DNA of 64,000 nucleotides, taken from NCBI GenBank assembly GCA_963921825.1, contig OY997594.1, positions 39,984,557-40,048,556 on the forward strand. Direction: 5' to 3'. Below, in pieces: positions 24,427-35,250 of the stretch. The notes beneath the pieces are model-generated. The model was given only the letters and a program-made list of their open reading frames with translations, was not told where the DNA came from and did no database searches. Made by a program: the position numbers and the translations under genes. Each line of letters starts with the position of its first letter. The stretch's first letter is position 1. The DNA is from Erodium maritimum. Taxonomy: Eukaryota; Streptophyta; Magnoliopsida; Geraniales; Geraniaceae.

Positions 24427-27400
24427 CTATTTTGTTGCAAGCTCAAACGGTCTCGGATTGGGTTCCCAATGTTGGTGCGTTTACTTTAATGGGCATATCT
24501 ATGTGTATACGCAACTAGAGGTCATACGAGTCGTTTGAGGAACTAAAAAGCACAATTTGTTATTCCTACTGATTTCTTACATACGATATAGTATGTCCAG
24601 ATAAAGGCTATTTTGGTTTGAAGACCATACGGTCTCAGATTGGGTTCCGAATGTTTGTGGGGCTACTGTAATAGGCATATCTATGTGTATACACAACTAG
24701 AGGCCCATACGAGTCCTTTGAGGGACTTAAAAGCACAAATTATTATTCCTACTGATTTCTTACACATATATTTGTGTATACACAACTAGAGGCCCATATG
24801 AGTCCATTGAGGGATAAAAAGAACAATTTATTACTTCTTTTGATTTCTTACATACCGTAGTATGTCTACATGAGAGTATATTTTGTTGCAAGCTCAAACG
24901 GTCTCGGATTGGGTTCCCAATGTTGGTGGGTTTACTTTAATGGGCATATCTATGTGTATACACAACTAGAGGCCATACGAGTCGTTTGAGGAACTAAAAA
25001 GCACAATTTGTTATTCCTACTGATTTATTACATACTATAGTATTACCAGATAAAGGCTATTTTGGTTTGAAGACCATACGGTCTCAGATTAAGTTCCGAA
25101 TGTTTTTGGGGCTACTTAAATAGGCATATCTATGTGTATACACAACTAGAGGCCCATACGAGTCCTTTGAGGGACTTAAAAGCACAAATTATTATTCCTA
25201 CTGATTTCTTACACATATATTTGTGTATACACAACTAGAGGCCCATATGAGTTCATTGAGGGATAAAAAGAACAATTTGTTACTTCTTTTGATTTCTTAC
25301 ATACCATAGTATGTTTAGATGAGAGTATATTTCGTTGCAAGCTCAAACGGTTTCGGATTGGGTTTCCAATGTTGGTGGGTTTACCTTAATAGGCATATCT
25401 ATGTGTATACACAATCAGAGGCCAACGAGTTGTTTGAGGAACTAATAAGCACAATTTGTTATTCCTACTGATTTCTTACATACGATATAGTATGTCCAGA
25501 TAAAGGCTATTTTGGTTTGAAGACCATACGGTCTCAGATTGGGTTCCCAATGTTTGTGGGGCTACTTTAATAGGCATATCTATGTGTATACACAGCTAGA
25601 GGCCCATACGAGTCCTTTGAGGGACTTAAAAGCACAAATTATAATTCCTACTCATTTCTTACACATATATGTGTGTATACACAACTAGAGGCTCATATGA
25701 GTCCATTGAGGGATAAAAAGAACAATTTGTTACTTCTTTTAATTTCTTACATACCATAGTATGTCTAGATAAGAGTCTATTTTGTTGCAAGCTTAAACGG
25801 TCTTGGATTGGTTTCCCAATGTTGGTGGGTTTACTTTAATAGGCATATCTATGTGTATACACAACTAGAGGCCATACGAGTCGTTTGAGGAACTAAAAAC
25901 CACAATTTCTTATTCCTACTGATTTCTTACATACTATAGTATGTCCAGATAAAGGCTATTTTTGTGTTGAGGACCATACAGTCTCGGATTGGGTTCCGAA
26001 TGTTTGTGGGGCTACTTTAATAGGCATATCTATGTGTATACACAACTAGAGGCACGTACGAGTCCCTTGAGGGACTTAAAAGCACACTTTATTGTTCCTT
26101 CTCATTTCTTACACATATATCTATATGTAATCACAACTAGAGGCCCATATGAGTTCATTGAGGGATAAAAAGAACAATTTGTTACTTCTTTTGATTTCAT
26201 ACATACCATAGGATGTCTAGATGAGAGTCTATTTCGTTGCAAGCTCAAACGTCTCGGATTAGGTTCCGAATGTTGGTGTGTTTCTTTAATAGGCATATCT
26301 ATGTGTATACACAACTAGAGGCCATACGAGTCGTTTTAGGAACTAAAAAGTACAATTTCTTATTCCTACTGATTTCTTACACATATATCTATGTGTATAT
26401 AAAACTAGAGGCCCATATGAGTTCATTGAGGGATGAAAAGATCAATTTGTTACTTCTTTTGATTTCTTACATACCATAGTATGTCTGGATGAGAGTCTAT
26501 TTTATTTCAAGCTCAAAAGGTCTCGGATTGGTTTCCCAATGGTGGTGGGTTTACTTTAATAGGCATATGTATGTGTATACACAACTAGAGGCCATAAGAG
26601 TCGTTTGAGGAACTAAAAACCACAATTTCTTATTCCTACTGATTTCTTACATACTATAGTATGTCCAGATAAAGACTATTTTTGTTTTGAGGACCATACG
26701 GTCTCGGATTGGGTTCCCAATGTTGGTGGGTTTACTTTATTAGGCATATCTATGGGTATACACAACTAGAGGCCATACGAGTCGTTTGAGGAACTAAAAA
26801 GCACAATTTGTTATTCCTACTCATTTCTTACATACTGTAGTATGTCCAGATAAAGGCTATGTTGGTTTGAAGCCCATACGGTCTCAGATTGGGTTCCCAA
26901 TGTTTGTGGGGCTACTTTAATAGGCATATCTATGTGTATACACAACTAGAGGCACATACGAGTCCCTTTAGGGACTTAAAAGTACACTTTATTGTTCCTA
27001 CTCATTTCTTACACATATATCTATATGTATACACAACTAGAGGCCCATATGAGTTCATTGAGGGATAAAAAGAACAATTTTTTACTTCTATTGATTTCTT
27101 TTTTTTTTTGAATACCATAGTATGTCTAGATCAGAGTCTATTTTGTTGCAAGCTCAAACGGTCTCGGATTGGGTTCCCAATGTTGGTGCGTTTACTTTAA
27201 TGGGCATATCTATGTGTATACACAACTAGAGGTCATACGAGTCGTTTGAGGAACTAAAAACCACAATTTCTTATTCCTACTGATTTCTTACATACGATAT
27301 AGTATGTCCAGATAAAGGCTATTTTGGTTTGAAGACCATACGGTCTCAGATTGGGTTCCGAATGTTTGTGGGGCTACTGTAATAGGCATATCTATGTGTA

Positions 27401-28518
27401 TACACAACTAGAGGCCCATACGAGTCCTTTGAGGGACTTAAAAGCACAAATTATTATTCCTACTGATTTCTTACACATATATTTGTGTATACACAACTAG
27501 AGGCCCATATGAGTCCATTGAGGGATAAAAAGAACAATTTATTACTTCTTTTGATTTCTTACATACCGTAGTATGTCTAGATGAGAGTACATTTTGTTGC
27601 AAGCTCAATCGGTCTCGGATTGGGTTCCCAATGTTGGTGTGTTTACTTTATAGGCATATCTATGTGTATACACAACTAGAGGCCATACGAGTCGTTTGAG
27701 GAACTAAAAACCACAATTTCTTATTCCTACTGATTTCTTACATACTATAGTATGTCCAGATAAAGGCTATTTTTGTGTTGAGGACCATACGGTCTCGGAT
27801 TGGGTTCCGAATGTTTGTGGGGCTACTTTAATAGGCATATCTATGTGTATACACAACTAGAGGCACATACGAGTCCCTTGAGGGACTTAAAAGCACACTT
27901 TATTGTTCCTACTCATTTCTTACACATATATCTATATGTATACACAACTAGAGGCCCATATGAGTTCATTGAGGGTAAAAAGAGCAATTTGTTAGTTCTT
28001 TTGATTTCTTACATACCATAGTATGTCTAGATGAGAGTATATTTCGTTGCAAGCTCAATCGGTCTCGGATTGGGTTCCCAATGTTGGATGGTTTACTTTA
28101 ATAGGCATATCTATGTGTATACAGAACCAGAGGCCAACGAGTGATTTGAGGAACTAAAAAGCACAATTTGTTATTCCTACTGATTTCTTACATACTATAG
28201 TATGTCCAGATAAAGGTTATTTTGTTTTGAAACCCATACGGTATCGGATTGGGTTCCCAATGTTTGTGGGGATACTTTAATAGGTATATCTATGTGTATA
28301 CACAACTAGAGGCACATACGAGTCCCTTGAGGGACTTAAAAGCACACTTTATTGTTCCTACTCATTTCTTACACATATATCTATATGTATACACAACTAG
28401 AGGCCCATATGAGTTCATTGAGGGATAAAAAGAACAATTTGTTACTTCTTTTGATTTCTTACATACCATAGTATGTCTAGATGAGAGTCTATTTTGTTGC
28501 AAGCTCAAACGGTCTCGG
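24427..28518. repeat. 4,062-bp tandem duplication, copy 2
   Basis: Second copy of the block above, in the same orientation and directly adjacent. Both copies contain the 11-T marker (ending 23047 and 27109) and the unusual 'GTATACAGAACCAGAGGCC' and 'TGTAATCACAACTAG' variants. Homology fades after about 28518, where GGACTGGATTTCC replaces GGATTGGGTTCCC. Confidence 0.88.
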
Positions 28519-28877
28519 ACTGGATTTCCAATGTTGGTGGGTTTACTTTAATAGGCATATCTATGTGTATACACAACTAGAGGCCATACGAGTTGTTTGA
28601 GGAAATAAAAAGCCCAATTTGTTATTCCTTCTGATTTCTTACATACTATAGTAAATCACTAATGCTCACCACCTCAATATCCCAATTACCCGATCACGTA
28701 GGGAAACCTCAAGACGGGGATCACGCTCTGAACTAAGCAAACACTATTGCTCACACTATCAATACCCCCATGACCCGATCACATAAGGAACCGTCAAATA
28801 AACCGCACAAACGTGCAGCAAGTCACGCAACCACAACGCGACAACTGCGTAAACAAGACGGTGAAAAAGACAGGGGT

Positions 28878-28980
28878 CACGGACCCGTGACAGACCCCGT
28901 GACGGTTGGGGTCACGGTGCCGTGACAGAGGCCCTAAAATGGCCAAAACCCTCTGATCCGTCACGGATCCGTGACTCTCG
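28878..28980. repeat. Cluster of GTCACGG dyads
   Basis: Three dyads of the form GTCACGG-NN-CCGTGAC: GTCACGGACCCGTGAC (one mismatch), GTCACGGTGCCGTGAC (7-bp stem) and GTCACGGATCCGTGAC (perfect 16-bp palindrome). The partner copy near 34890-35003 has the first two altered and an inserted repeat of GGATCCGTGACA. They lie in the element's untranslated region downstream of the PBS. Possible protein-binding or RNA hairpin sites. Confidence 0.75.
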
Positions 28981-29084
28981 CGCATGGCAGTTTTCCAAAA
29001 CGCCTTAAACTCGACCCTTACTCCCTTTTAACCTCAAAGAGAAAGTTTGGACGACGCACACACTCGACCAACAATTCAACAACA

Positions 29085-29225
29085 ACAACGACACCCGCCC
29101 ACCTGGCCAACGAAAGTCGAACAACGCCCACCGGGCCAACCAAAATCTCACATGCCCACAGGGCCAATCAAAATCAAACACGCCCACCGGGCCAATCAAA
29201 ATCAAACACGTCCACCGGGCCAGTC
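29085..29225 (-). repeat. 27-28-bp tandem repeats in element leader
   Basis: About five units based on 'CGCCCACCGGGCCAATCAAA'. The CCCACCGGGCC core forms a small hairpin. The same array is in the other internal copy at about 35112-35250. Confidence 0.85.
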
Positions 29226-29576
29226 AATTTTAAAACTTTCTCCTTTTTCATTTTAAAACCTCATACTTGACATCACGTAGTTACAACCCGGTCCAGGCGT
29301 CCCCGAACTACGTTGTACCGACTGGACATCAGCATTGTCACGTTCGACTACAAGAGCTCCTGCGTCGAGTCGCGACAGCTTAAAAAACGTTTCACGCAAC
29401 AACCAACAATCAGCACACCAGCAATCAAACACTGCACATACGCACAATCACAAACAGGACTCAAACCACTGCGGGTCTACACACGGTTCCGACTTGCGTA
29501 CCCAACGCACGACGGGACTCAACTGACTCGACTCTCCCCACCTAATTGACGTACAGTCCGAGGTGTGAAACCTCGA

Positions 29577-29588
29577 GCTCTGATACCA
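29577..29588 (-). other. Primer-binding site, tRNA-iMet (second copy)
   Basis: The plus strand reads GCTCTGATACCA, the 3' end of plant initiator tRNA-Met. The minus strand therefore carries TGGTATCAGAGC as the PBS, three bases from the LTR end at 29592. Confidence 0.92.
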
Positions 29589-30169
29589 AGCTGTCACGCC
29601 CCAATTTCAGTAAAACCGAACTCGGGACGCGAACGTTTAAAATAATAAAACAAATGAAACCTGTTTTGAATAAACACTTTAAAATCACCATTTAGTTAAT
29701 CAAAATGATATTTACAACTCAAAAACGTCCCAACAATTGGACAAAGTACAAGGTATCCGTCACTAGACTCAAAAGATAAAACCCGGACTCCGCTCCTAGC
29801 TCCTCAAGCTTCGAGAGCTCACCTAGTCTGTTCCGTGATCGGTATCTGTAGGAAAAGCAGCTAGGGGTGAGCGTTCGCTCACCACCACAGATAACAGACT
29901 GACTACGGCATAATTAGCAGACAATGCCGGTAACACCAACAACAAACTCAACACCGGGGATCACTATCCCCAACTCAAGTACTCCGATTGACACACACCC
30001 ACTGTTACCTTTCTCGACCGACTCAACACTCTGACACGTAAAGTAGACCCAACACAACGATCACGACCTCTTCCAAGGACTCAAAAGACCACCACACAAC
30101 ACCCAAGATCACAAAGGATCGCACACCAAACAAGATCACAAAGGATCGCATACCAGCTGCTCAGTAACC

Positions 30170-30425
30170 TCCCTCAATCACGCGCTTTGCCGAACCACTC
30201 AGGCCAGGCGGTCGACCTGTCTAAGTAACCTCTCTCACTCACGCGCTTTGCCGAACCACTCAGGCCAGGCGGTCGACCTGTCTCAGTAACCTCTCTCACT
30301 CACGCGCTTTGCCGAACCACTCAGGCCAGGCGGTCGACCTGTCTCAGTAACCTCTCTCACTCACGCGCTTCCCCGACACAAAGTCGGGCCAGGCGGTCGA
30401 CCTGTCTCAGTAACCTCTCTCACTC
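30170..30425 (-). repeat. 61-bp tandem repeat in LTR 2
   Basis: Four units marked by CGCGCTT at 30181, 30242, 30303 and 30364, a period of 61 bp. Each unit contains 'CAGGCCAGGCGGTCGACCTG'. The last unit is variant (CCCCGACACAAAGTCGGG). Confidence 0.9.
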
Positions 30426-30479
30426 AAGTAACCACAATCACAATCACAAACAAGTTCAACAAACAGCAACAACACAGGT

Positions 30480-31310
30480 TCAACAATCCACAGGCACTCA
30501 TGGCCACACAAGACACCAACAGTAAAACACGGACTCAACAACCCCACAGGTACTCACGGCCTCCCAAGACACACCAACAGTAACTCACGGGCTCAACAAC
30601 CCCACGGGCACTCACGGGCTCAACAACCCCACGGGCACTCACGGCCTCCACCAACAGTAACTCACGGGCTCAACAACCCCACGGGCACTCACGGCCTCCC
30701 AAGATACACCAAACAGTAACTCACGGGCTCAACAACCCCACGGGCACTCATGGCCACCCAAGACACAAACAGTAAAACACGGGCTCAACAACCCCACGGG
30801 CACTCACGGCCTCCCAAGATACACCAAACAGTAAAACACGGGCTCAACAACCCCACGGCACTCACGGCCACCCAAGACACCAACAATAAAGTAACACGGG
30901 TTCAACAACCCAACGGCACTCACGGCCACCCAAGACACCAACAATAAAGTAACACGGGTTCAACAACCCAACGGGCACTCATGGCCTCCCAAGACACCAA
31001 CACTAAAGTAACACGGGTTCAACAACCCAACGGGCACTCACGGCCACCCAAGACACCAACAATAAAGTAACACGGGTTCAACAACCCAACGACACTCACC
31101 GCCACCCAAGACACCAACAATAAAGTAACACGGGTTCAACAACCCAACGGGCACTCATGGCCTCCCAAGACACCAACACTAAAGTAACACGGGTTCAACA
31201 ACCCAACGGGCACTCATGGCCACCCACGACACAAACAATAAAGTAACACGGGTTTAACAACCCAACATGCACTCATGGCCACCCAAGACACAACAATAAA
31301 GTACAATCAA
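30480..31310 (-). repeat. 59-60-bp minisatellite in LTR 2
   Basis: About 13 units of the form 'ACACGGGTTCAACAACCCAA' plus 'GGGCACTCATGGCCACCCAA'. Two subfamilies (GGGCTCAACAACCCCACGG versus GGGTTCAACAACCCAACGG) occupy opposite ends, and a two-unit order recurs in the second half. Shared with the LTRs at about 36530-37330, 9370-9990 and 3370-3736. Confidence 0.88.
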
Positions 31311-33039
31311 CCTCCGGGCATAATAATGCCTCCAGCAGTTCTAATATCAACAGTTTCACAATCAACCTCCGGGCATGGTCATATGCCTTAAGTATTCCTA
31401 ATGTCGATAAGTTCACTGCTCCTACGACACTTCTAAGTGTCACATGCTTTTCTAATATTCCCTACCGTATCATGCCTTTCTAATATTCGATAAACCTACT
31501 TAACCCACGACACCCCGGTGTCACATGCAATTCTACTGGTAACTTTCCCTAGTCAAGGCCGAGATCCGGCTACTTTTCCCTACCTCGTATATGTTCTCCA
31601 AAATTTAACCAACAAGCTCCGGCGTGATCTCAGTCACTCGTCTAGCTTTCCTTTCCCTCGGTCTGCAGCACGATCTAAAAGAACACAATTTTAAACGCTT
31701 TTAAGCTTGCAGGCATAATGCTGAATTTTAATAAACCTGACGCCCAAAAGTAACCCCGACAATGTCGATCACTCCCAAACTCCCCAATTACTCGACATTG
31801 TCGATATTGAACCCGGAAAGGCCCGATTCACTCGACGTGGCGAATCTGCCCGGGTTTTGGAAACGCCCTTCCGGGGCTCCGAAAATTCCCGTTTTCGTTT
31901 CTACGGTCTTAGAATAATTCAAGGGTTCCTGGGCACTCGACGGAATCGAATTCCGACTTCCGAGTCAATTAATTAACGTTTAAAGTTTCTAAACCCGATA
32001 ATTACAACTTTCGCATTTTAATTCCAAATTTCGATTCGGTTGTGGATAAATGGTCCGGGGAACATTCTAAACCACCCGAACACAAAACCCGTTCACCCGA
32101 GCACGTGGGCCCCACCCGGCCCAACTTGGTCGTGGGCCCTAGGGTTCAAGTGGGCCCGGCCCACCATGGTGGTGGCCGGCCCTAGCTCCAGCCAGCCACC
32201 TCACATGGTGGCCGGCCACCCTATATGGTGGCCGGAGCTCCTCCCGAGCTCTCGGTCACCGGAAAACGTGCTCCTTCACCTACAAACGTCTCCAACACTC
32301 CCCACACCTCATTTCAACCCTAAACTACTCATCTTAACCAAACCCTAACATTCCAAACTTAACAAAACGGGAATCGGTTCGGTGCTTACCAAAGAGGAGG
32401 ATGAAGTGAGCTTGAATCTCTTAACTTTGAGACGATCCAAGGGTGGAGATGACGTGAATAGTAGCCACAAACCCCATCTCCTTCTCTTTTCTGTCTTCTT
32501 CTCCTTCTCCTTCTCTCTCTAAAAACTAACTCCTTTCTTTTATTTTCTTTTTTTGATATATGGTCGGCCACCCCTTAAGGCCTCACCTTTAGTTTCCCCC
32601 CAAAACCTAACACCACCACATATTGGACAAGTGTCAAGTGTGTCCCACACCTTTTTGGAAAATATCTTCTAGATATTTTCCAATCATATTCGCGAAATTC
32701 GGACGTTTCAGGCCCCGAACGGGCACTTTTTCCAAGAAATTACGAAACTTGACGGGCTACAAGGAAACGGCTCAACTAAGATCGCTGCGACGACGGCTAA
32801 GCTTTTTGGATCCAAAACGTCGCTCGGTTGACTTTTCCAGCGAAAAGTCAACATTTCCCAAATTGATCAGAAAGTTGCCCTGAGTCCACTGGAACTCACT
32901 TCGGTCAATATCGGGGTCAACTTAAGTCCGGTATGACCCTCGGGGTCAGATTTAGGTTCAATCAAGTGTCTGCTGAATTTTTTTAAATTTTCCTGTTTTT
33001 CGCAGATTTGACTGGCGTTGACCAGGAGTGGTTATTACA

Positions 33040-33057
33040 ATCTACCCCCCTTAAAGG
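33040..33057 (-). other. Polypurine tract before LTR 2
   Basis: The minus strand reads CCTTTAAGGGGGGTAGAT directly before the LTR start TGTAATAACC. It is preceded by AATTTCGCGGACGAAATTCC (33058-33077 on the plus strand as its complement), a hallmark seen at the 3' end of Tekay/Del-type polyproteins. Confidence 0.88.
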
Positions 33058-33077
33058 AATTTCGTCCGCGAAATTTA

Positions 33078-33690
33078 AAACAACGCACTTCAGGAGTCGA
33101 ACGGGTCGGGGTACTTCGCGCGAAACTCGTCCTCGCGTTCCCAAGTCGACTCGTCCTCGTGGTGTCGCCACAACACCAGTTCTAAGTGGATAACTCTTCC
33201 GCGCATGACCTGCTCTCGTGGATCCCTTTCCCACATCGGTTTCTCCTTGTACGGGACATCACCCGTTACCTCGACATCCATCCACTCAAGGACGTACTCA
33301 AGACCTCGAAAGGCCCGATACACCGCGGGGCTAACCCGCCTCCGCCGCTGTTGAAACGCACCAGTCCACCCTTCGGACTCATCTCTAGGGATACATGACC
33401 ACCGATTGCTGACTCGAGAGGTCGGTGCCGTCTGTCAGCATAGCTCATGCTGACTCTACGCGGTCTTCAACCGCTCATGCTTCGGCACGACCGACTCAGC
33501 TGTCTCTCGGTCCAGTTCTAGACCCAGTAAACTTTTATTCGTCACTTCTTCCCAGCACACGGGCGATCGACACGGCCTACCACACAACGCTTCGAACGGT
33601 GCCATCTTGATACTGGCCTGAAAGATGTTGTTGTAGGCGAACTCGGCTAACCGCTCCTGAAATCCATCCATTTCCACGGTGCAACCCGCA
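33078..33690 (-). pseudogene. Integrase C-terminal and chromodomain remnant
   Basis: Minus-strand translation shows the usual Ty3/gypsy order in broken frames. 'FQERLAEFAYNN' is followed by 'MAPFEALCGRPCRSPVCWEE' and 'ERLKTA' (33456-33680). After a stop and a one-base frameshift comes 'SYADRRHRPLE' with 'CIGPFEVL' (33270-33448). Then follows 'EQVMRGRVIHLELVLWRHHE' with 'STWEREDEFRAKYPDPF' (33090-33230), the chromodomain-like tail typical of Tekay/Del chromoviruses. The TAG after KTA corresponds to a CAG in relatives, as expected from cytosine deamination. The protein would have tethered integration complexes to heterochromatin. It is not translatable as one product. Confidence 0.85.
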
Positions 33691-33865
33691 ATTGCTGCGA
33701 TAATCCAGCGGGACGCTGTTGTTCGGCTCTCACCTGCCGACGAGTGAGGCATCGCGATACTAACTCCGCGACCGCTCTCCGCATCCCGCTCCACTAGACA
33801 TGCCACCTGATGTCGCGCTCCTCTTAGTGCTACCCACGTGCACTGTCAGACGCGAATGCTGCGAC
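33691..33865 (-). pseudogene. Integrase zinc-binding (HHCC) domain remnant
   Basis: On the minus strand 'HSRLTVHVGSTK' is followed, after a frame change, by 'WSGMRRAVAELVSRCLT' and 'QVRAEQQRPAGL', then 'VAPWKWMD'. This is the order of the N-terminal zinc-binding domain of Ty3/gypsy integrase. A TAG interrupts it just before WSGM, and the first cysteine of the expected CxxC is seen while the second reads as arginine. Directly after WKWMD the sequence jumps to FQERLAEFAYNN, so the whole DDE catalytic core is missing. In the other direction it abuts protease sequence, so RT and RNase H are missing too. Confidence 0.8.
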
Positions 33866-34345
33866 TCTCGCAGCTCATCGCCAGTAACAATCGGTATTGG
33901 CTCGGCACTTCGCCAACCAATCCATTCCCAAGATTACGTTTAAAGGTTGTCATTTCGTAAGTATCCTTCCCACGGATATATGCACAAGCTCAGTCGTTGC
34001 CGATCCTCACGGATCCTCGTAGTCTCTCCAAGACCTCGCTCCACTACCGTCGTCGTGCCCACCAACTCCGAACATACCCGATCCTCGGGGTGAGGACTCG
34101 CTCCAGCATCAGGGCTCTTGAGCCCTCTCTGGAACCTCCTGTATCGGTTCGCTTCTCCAACTCCGCAGGCACGACAGACCCTAGTCAACACCACCCCACT
34201 ACCAACCGGTGTGTCCAAACGCAGGGGTGGACTCAACGGCTCTAAACTCAGCCCCAACCTCTCAGCACAACTCGACGAACAAGCGAGTTTGACATCCCGG
34301 TATGCAATAAAACTGACGCCCAAATCGGAGACCGAACACCCACTC
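33866..34345 (-). pseudogene. Retropepsin (protease) remnant
   Basis: On the minus strand a 127-codon frame (34323-33940) includes 'AERLGLSLEPLSPPLRLDTP' and 'GSGVVLTRVCRACG', followed in another frame by 'NVILGMDWLAKCRA' (about 33940-33900). These are diagnostic of plant Ty3/gypsy aspartic protease. The catalytic DTG appears as DLG (34318-34326), and the histidine-serine after it is missing. About 150 bases of unrelated sequence separate RFQ from NVILGMDWL. The enzyme would have processed the Gag-Pol polyprotein; this copy is dead. No gag zinc knuckle was found upstream. Confidence 0.8.
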
Positions 34346-34444
34346 CATTAGTCACTCCGGTAAGGTCTAGTGCAACCCTCACACGGTCCTCTAGGCATTT
34401 ACTTATAACTTTCCGCAACCAAGCCAGTGTTCGCTACTCGTCCC

Positions 34445-34520
34445 TTGCGGGAAAAGTAGTAAAGGGGATGAGCGTTATGCTCACCTCCACGGACACCCGT
34501 TCGATTATGGCATACTAGTA
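34445..34520 (-). repeat. Diverged copy of the LTR hairpin segment inside the internal region
   Basis: The segment with GGGAAAAGTAGTAAAGGGGA, TGAGCGTTATGCTCA and TATGGCATACTAGTA aligns in order with LTR positions 29848-29932 (GGAAAAGCAGCTAGGGG, TGAGCGTTCGCTCA, CGGCATAATTAG). Identity is roughly two thirds by eye. It appears to be an old duplication of the 3' LTR zone. Confidence 0.55.
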
Positions 34521-35111
34521 AAGAACTAAAGACTTACCGATCTAACCAGGGCAAACCACTACCTCAAAACCTGATGCCAAACGTCACACTGCTCACGCTA
34601 TCAACACCTCAAGTACTCGCTCAAGTAAGATAAACCTCGACACGGGAAACACGTCCTCAATTCAGTAAATCACTAATGCTCACCACCTCAATATCCCAAT
34701 TACCCGATCACTTGGGGAAACCTCAAGACGGGGATCACGCTCTCAACTCAGCAAACACTATTGCTCACACTATCAATACCCCCATAACCCGATCACATAA
34801 GGAACCCCTCAAATAAACCGCACAAACGTGCACCAAGTCACGCAACCACAACGCGACAACTGCGTAAACAAGACGGTGAAAAAGACAGGGGTCACGGAAC
34901 CGTGACAGACCCCGTAACGGTTGGGGTCACGGTGCCGTGACAGAGGCCCTAAAATGGCCAAAACCCTCTGATCCGTCATGGATCCGTGACAGGATCCGTG
35001 ACTCTCGCGCAGGGCAGTTTTCCAAAACGCCTTAAACTCGACCCTTACTCCCTTTTAACCTCGAAGAGAAAGTTTGGACGACGCACACACTCGACCAACA
35101 ATTCAACAACA

Positions 35112-35250
35112 ACAACGACACACGCCCACCGGGCCAACCAAAGTCGAACCACGCCCACCGGGCCAACCAAAATCACACACGCCCACAGGGCCAATCAAAA
35201 TCAAACACGCCCACCGGGCCAATCAAAATCAAACACGTCCACCGGGCCAG
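35112..35250 (-). repeat. 27-28-bp tandem repeats, first internal copy
   Basis: About five units of 'CGCCCACCGGGCCAATCAAA', collinear with 29085-29225. Confidence 0.85.

Larger units (their letters stand above)
15154..28653. repeat. Satellite array, segment 4 (with local amplifications)
   Basis: 13.5 kb of unbroken satellite. It holds a marker unit with a T run before GAATACCATAG at 18528, 20337, 23048 and 27110; the spacings are 1809, 2711 and 4062, close to 4, 6 and 9 times 451. It includes the 4,062-bp tandem duplication listed separately. The array ends in ...CATACTATAGTA, sharing AGTA with the retroelement internal sequence that follows. Confidence 0.95.
28654..29591 (-). mobile_element. 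Second internal region, truncated
   Basis: About 938 bp adjacent to the PBS, collinear with 34664-35617 with scattered substitutions. It contains the GTCACGG-type dyads (about 28878-28980) and 27-28-bp repeats (about 29085-29225). It stops at AGTAAATCACT, where satellite ending in ATAGTA takes over. No gag reading frame is recognisable; the short frames on both strands reflect the repeats. Confidence 0.85.
29592..33039 (-). repeat. LTR 2 (3,448 bp)
   Basis: On the minus strand it runs TGTAATAACCACTCC...GGGGCGTGACA. It is flanked by the PPT upstream and, unusually, by another PBS downstream. It contains a GA-rich zone (about 32465-32540 on the plus strand as CTTCTC repeats), GC-rich CCACCATGGTGG hairpins, a 61-bp array and a 59-bp minisatellite. 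Compared with LTR 1, about 3 differences are visible in the first 150 bp sampled. Reading frames inside it, including about 100-codon frames near 32040-32348, are not genes. Confidence 0.92.

Noticed and set aside
29577..29588. A tRNA gene (GCTCTGATACCA)
   Set aside because: Only the 12 bases complementary to a primer-binding site are present, directly beside an LTR. No tRNA body.
30480..31310. CRISPR-like direct repeats
   Set aside because: Units are contiguous with no unique spacers, and the context is a plant retrotransposon LTR.
32040..32348. 102-codon frame, repeated at 38071-38379
   Set aside because: Present twice only because it lies in both LTRs, on the strand opposite to the element. 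It overlaps the GC-rich hairpins and has no domain.
32325..32350. Telomere repeat tract
   Set aside because: Only two separated AAACCCTA-like motifs occur, in an LTR leader, with no tandem run.
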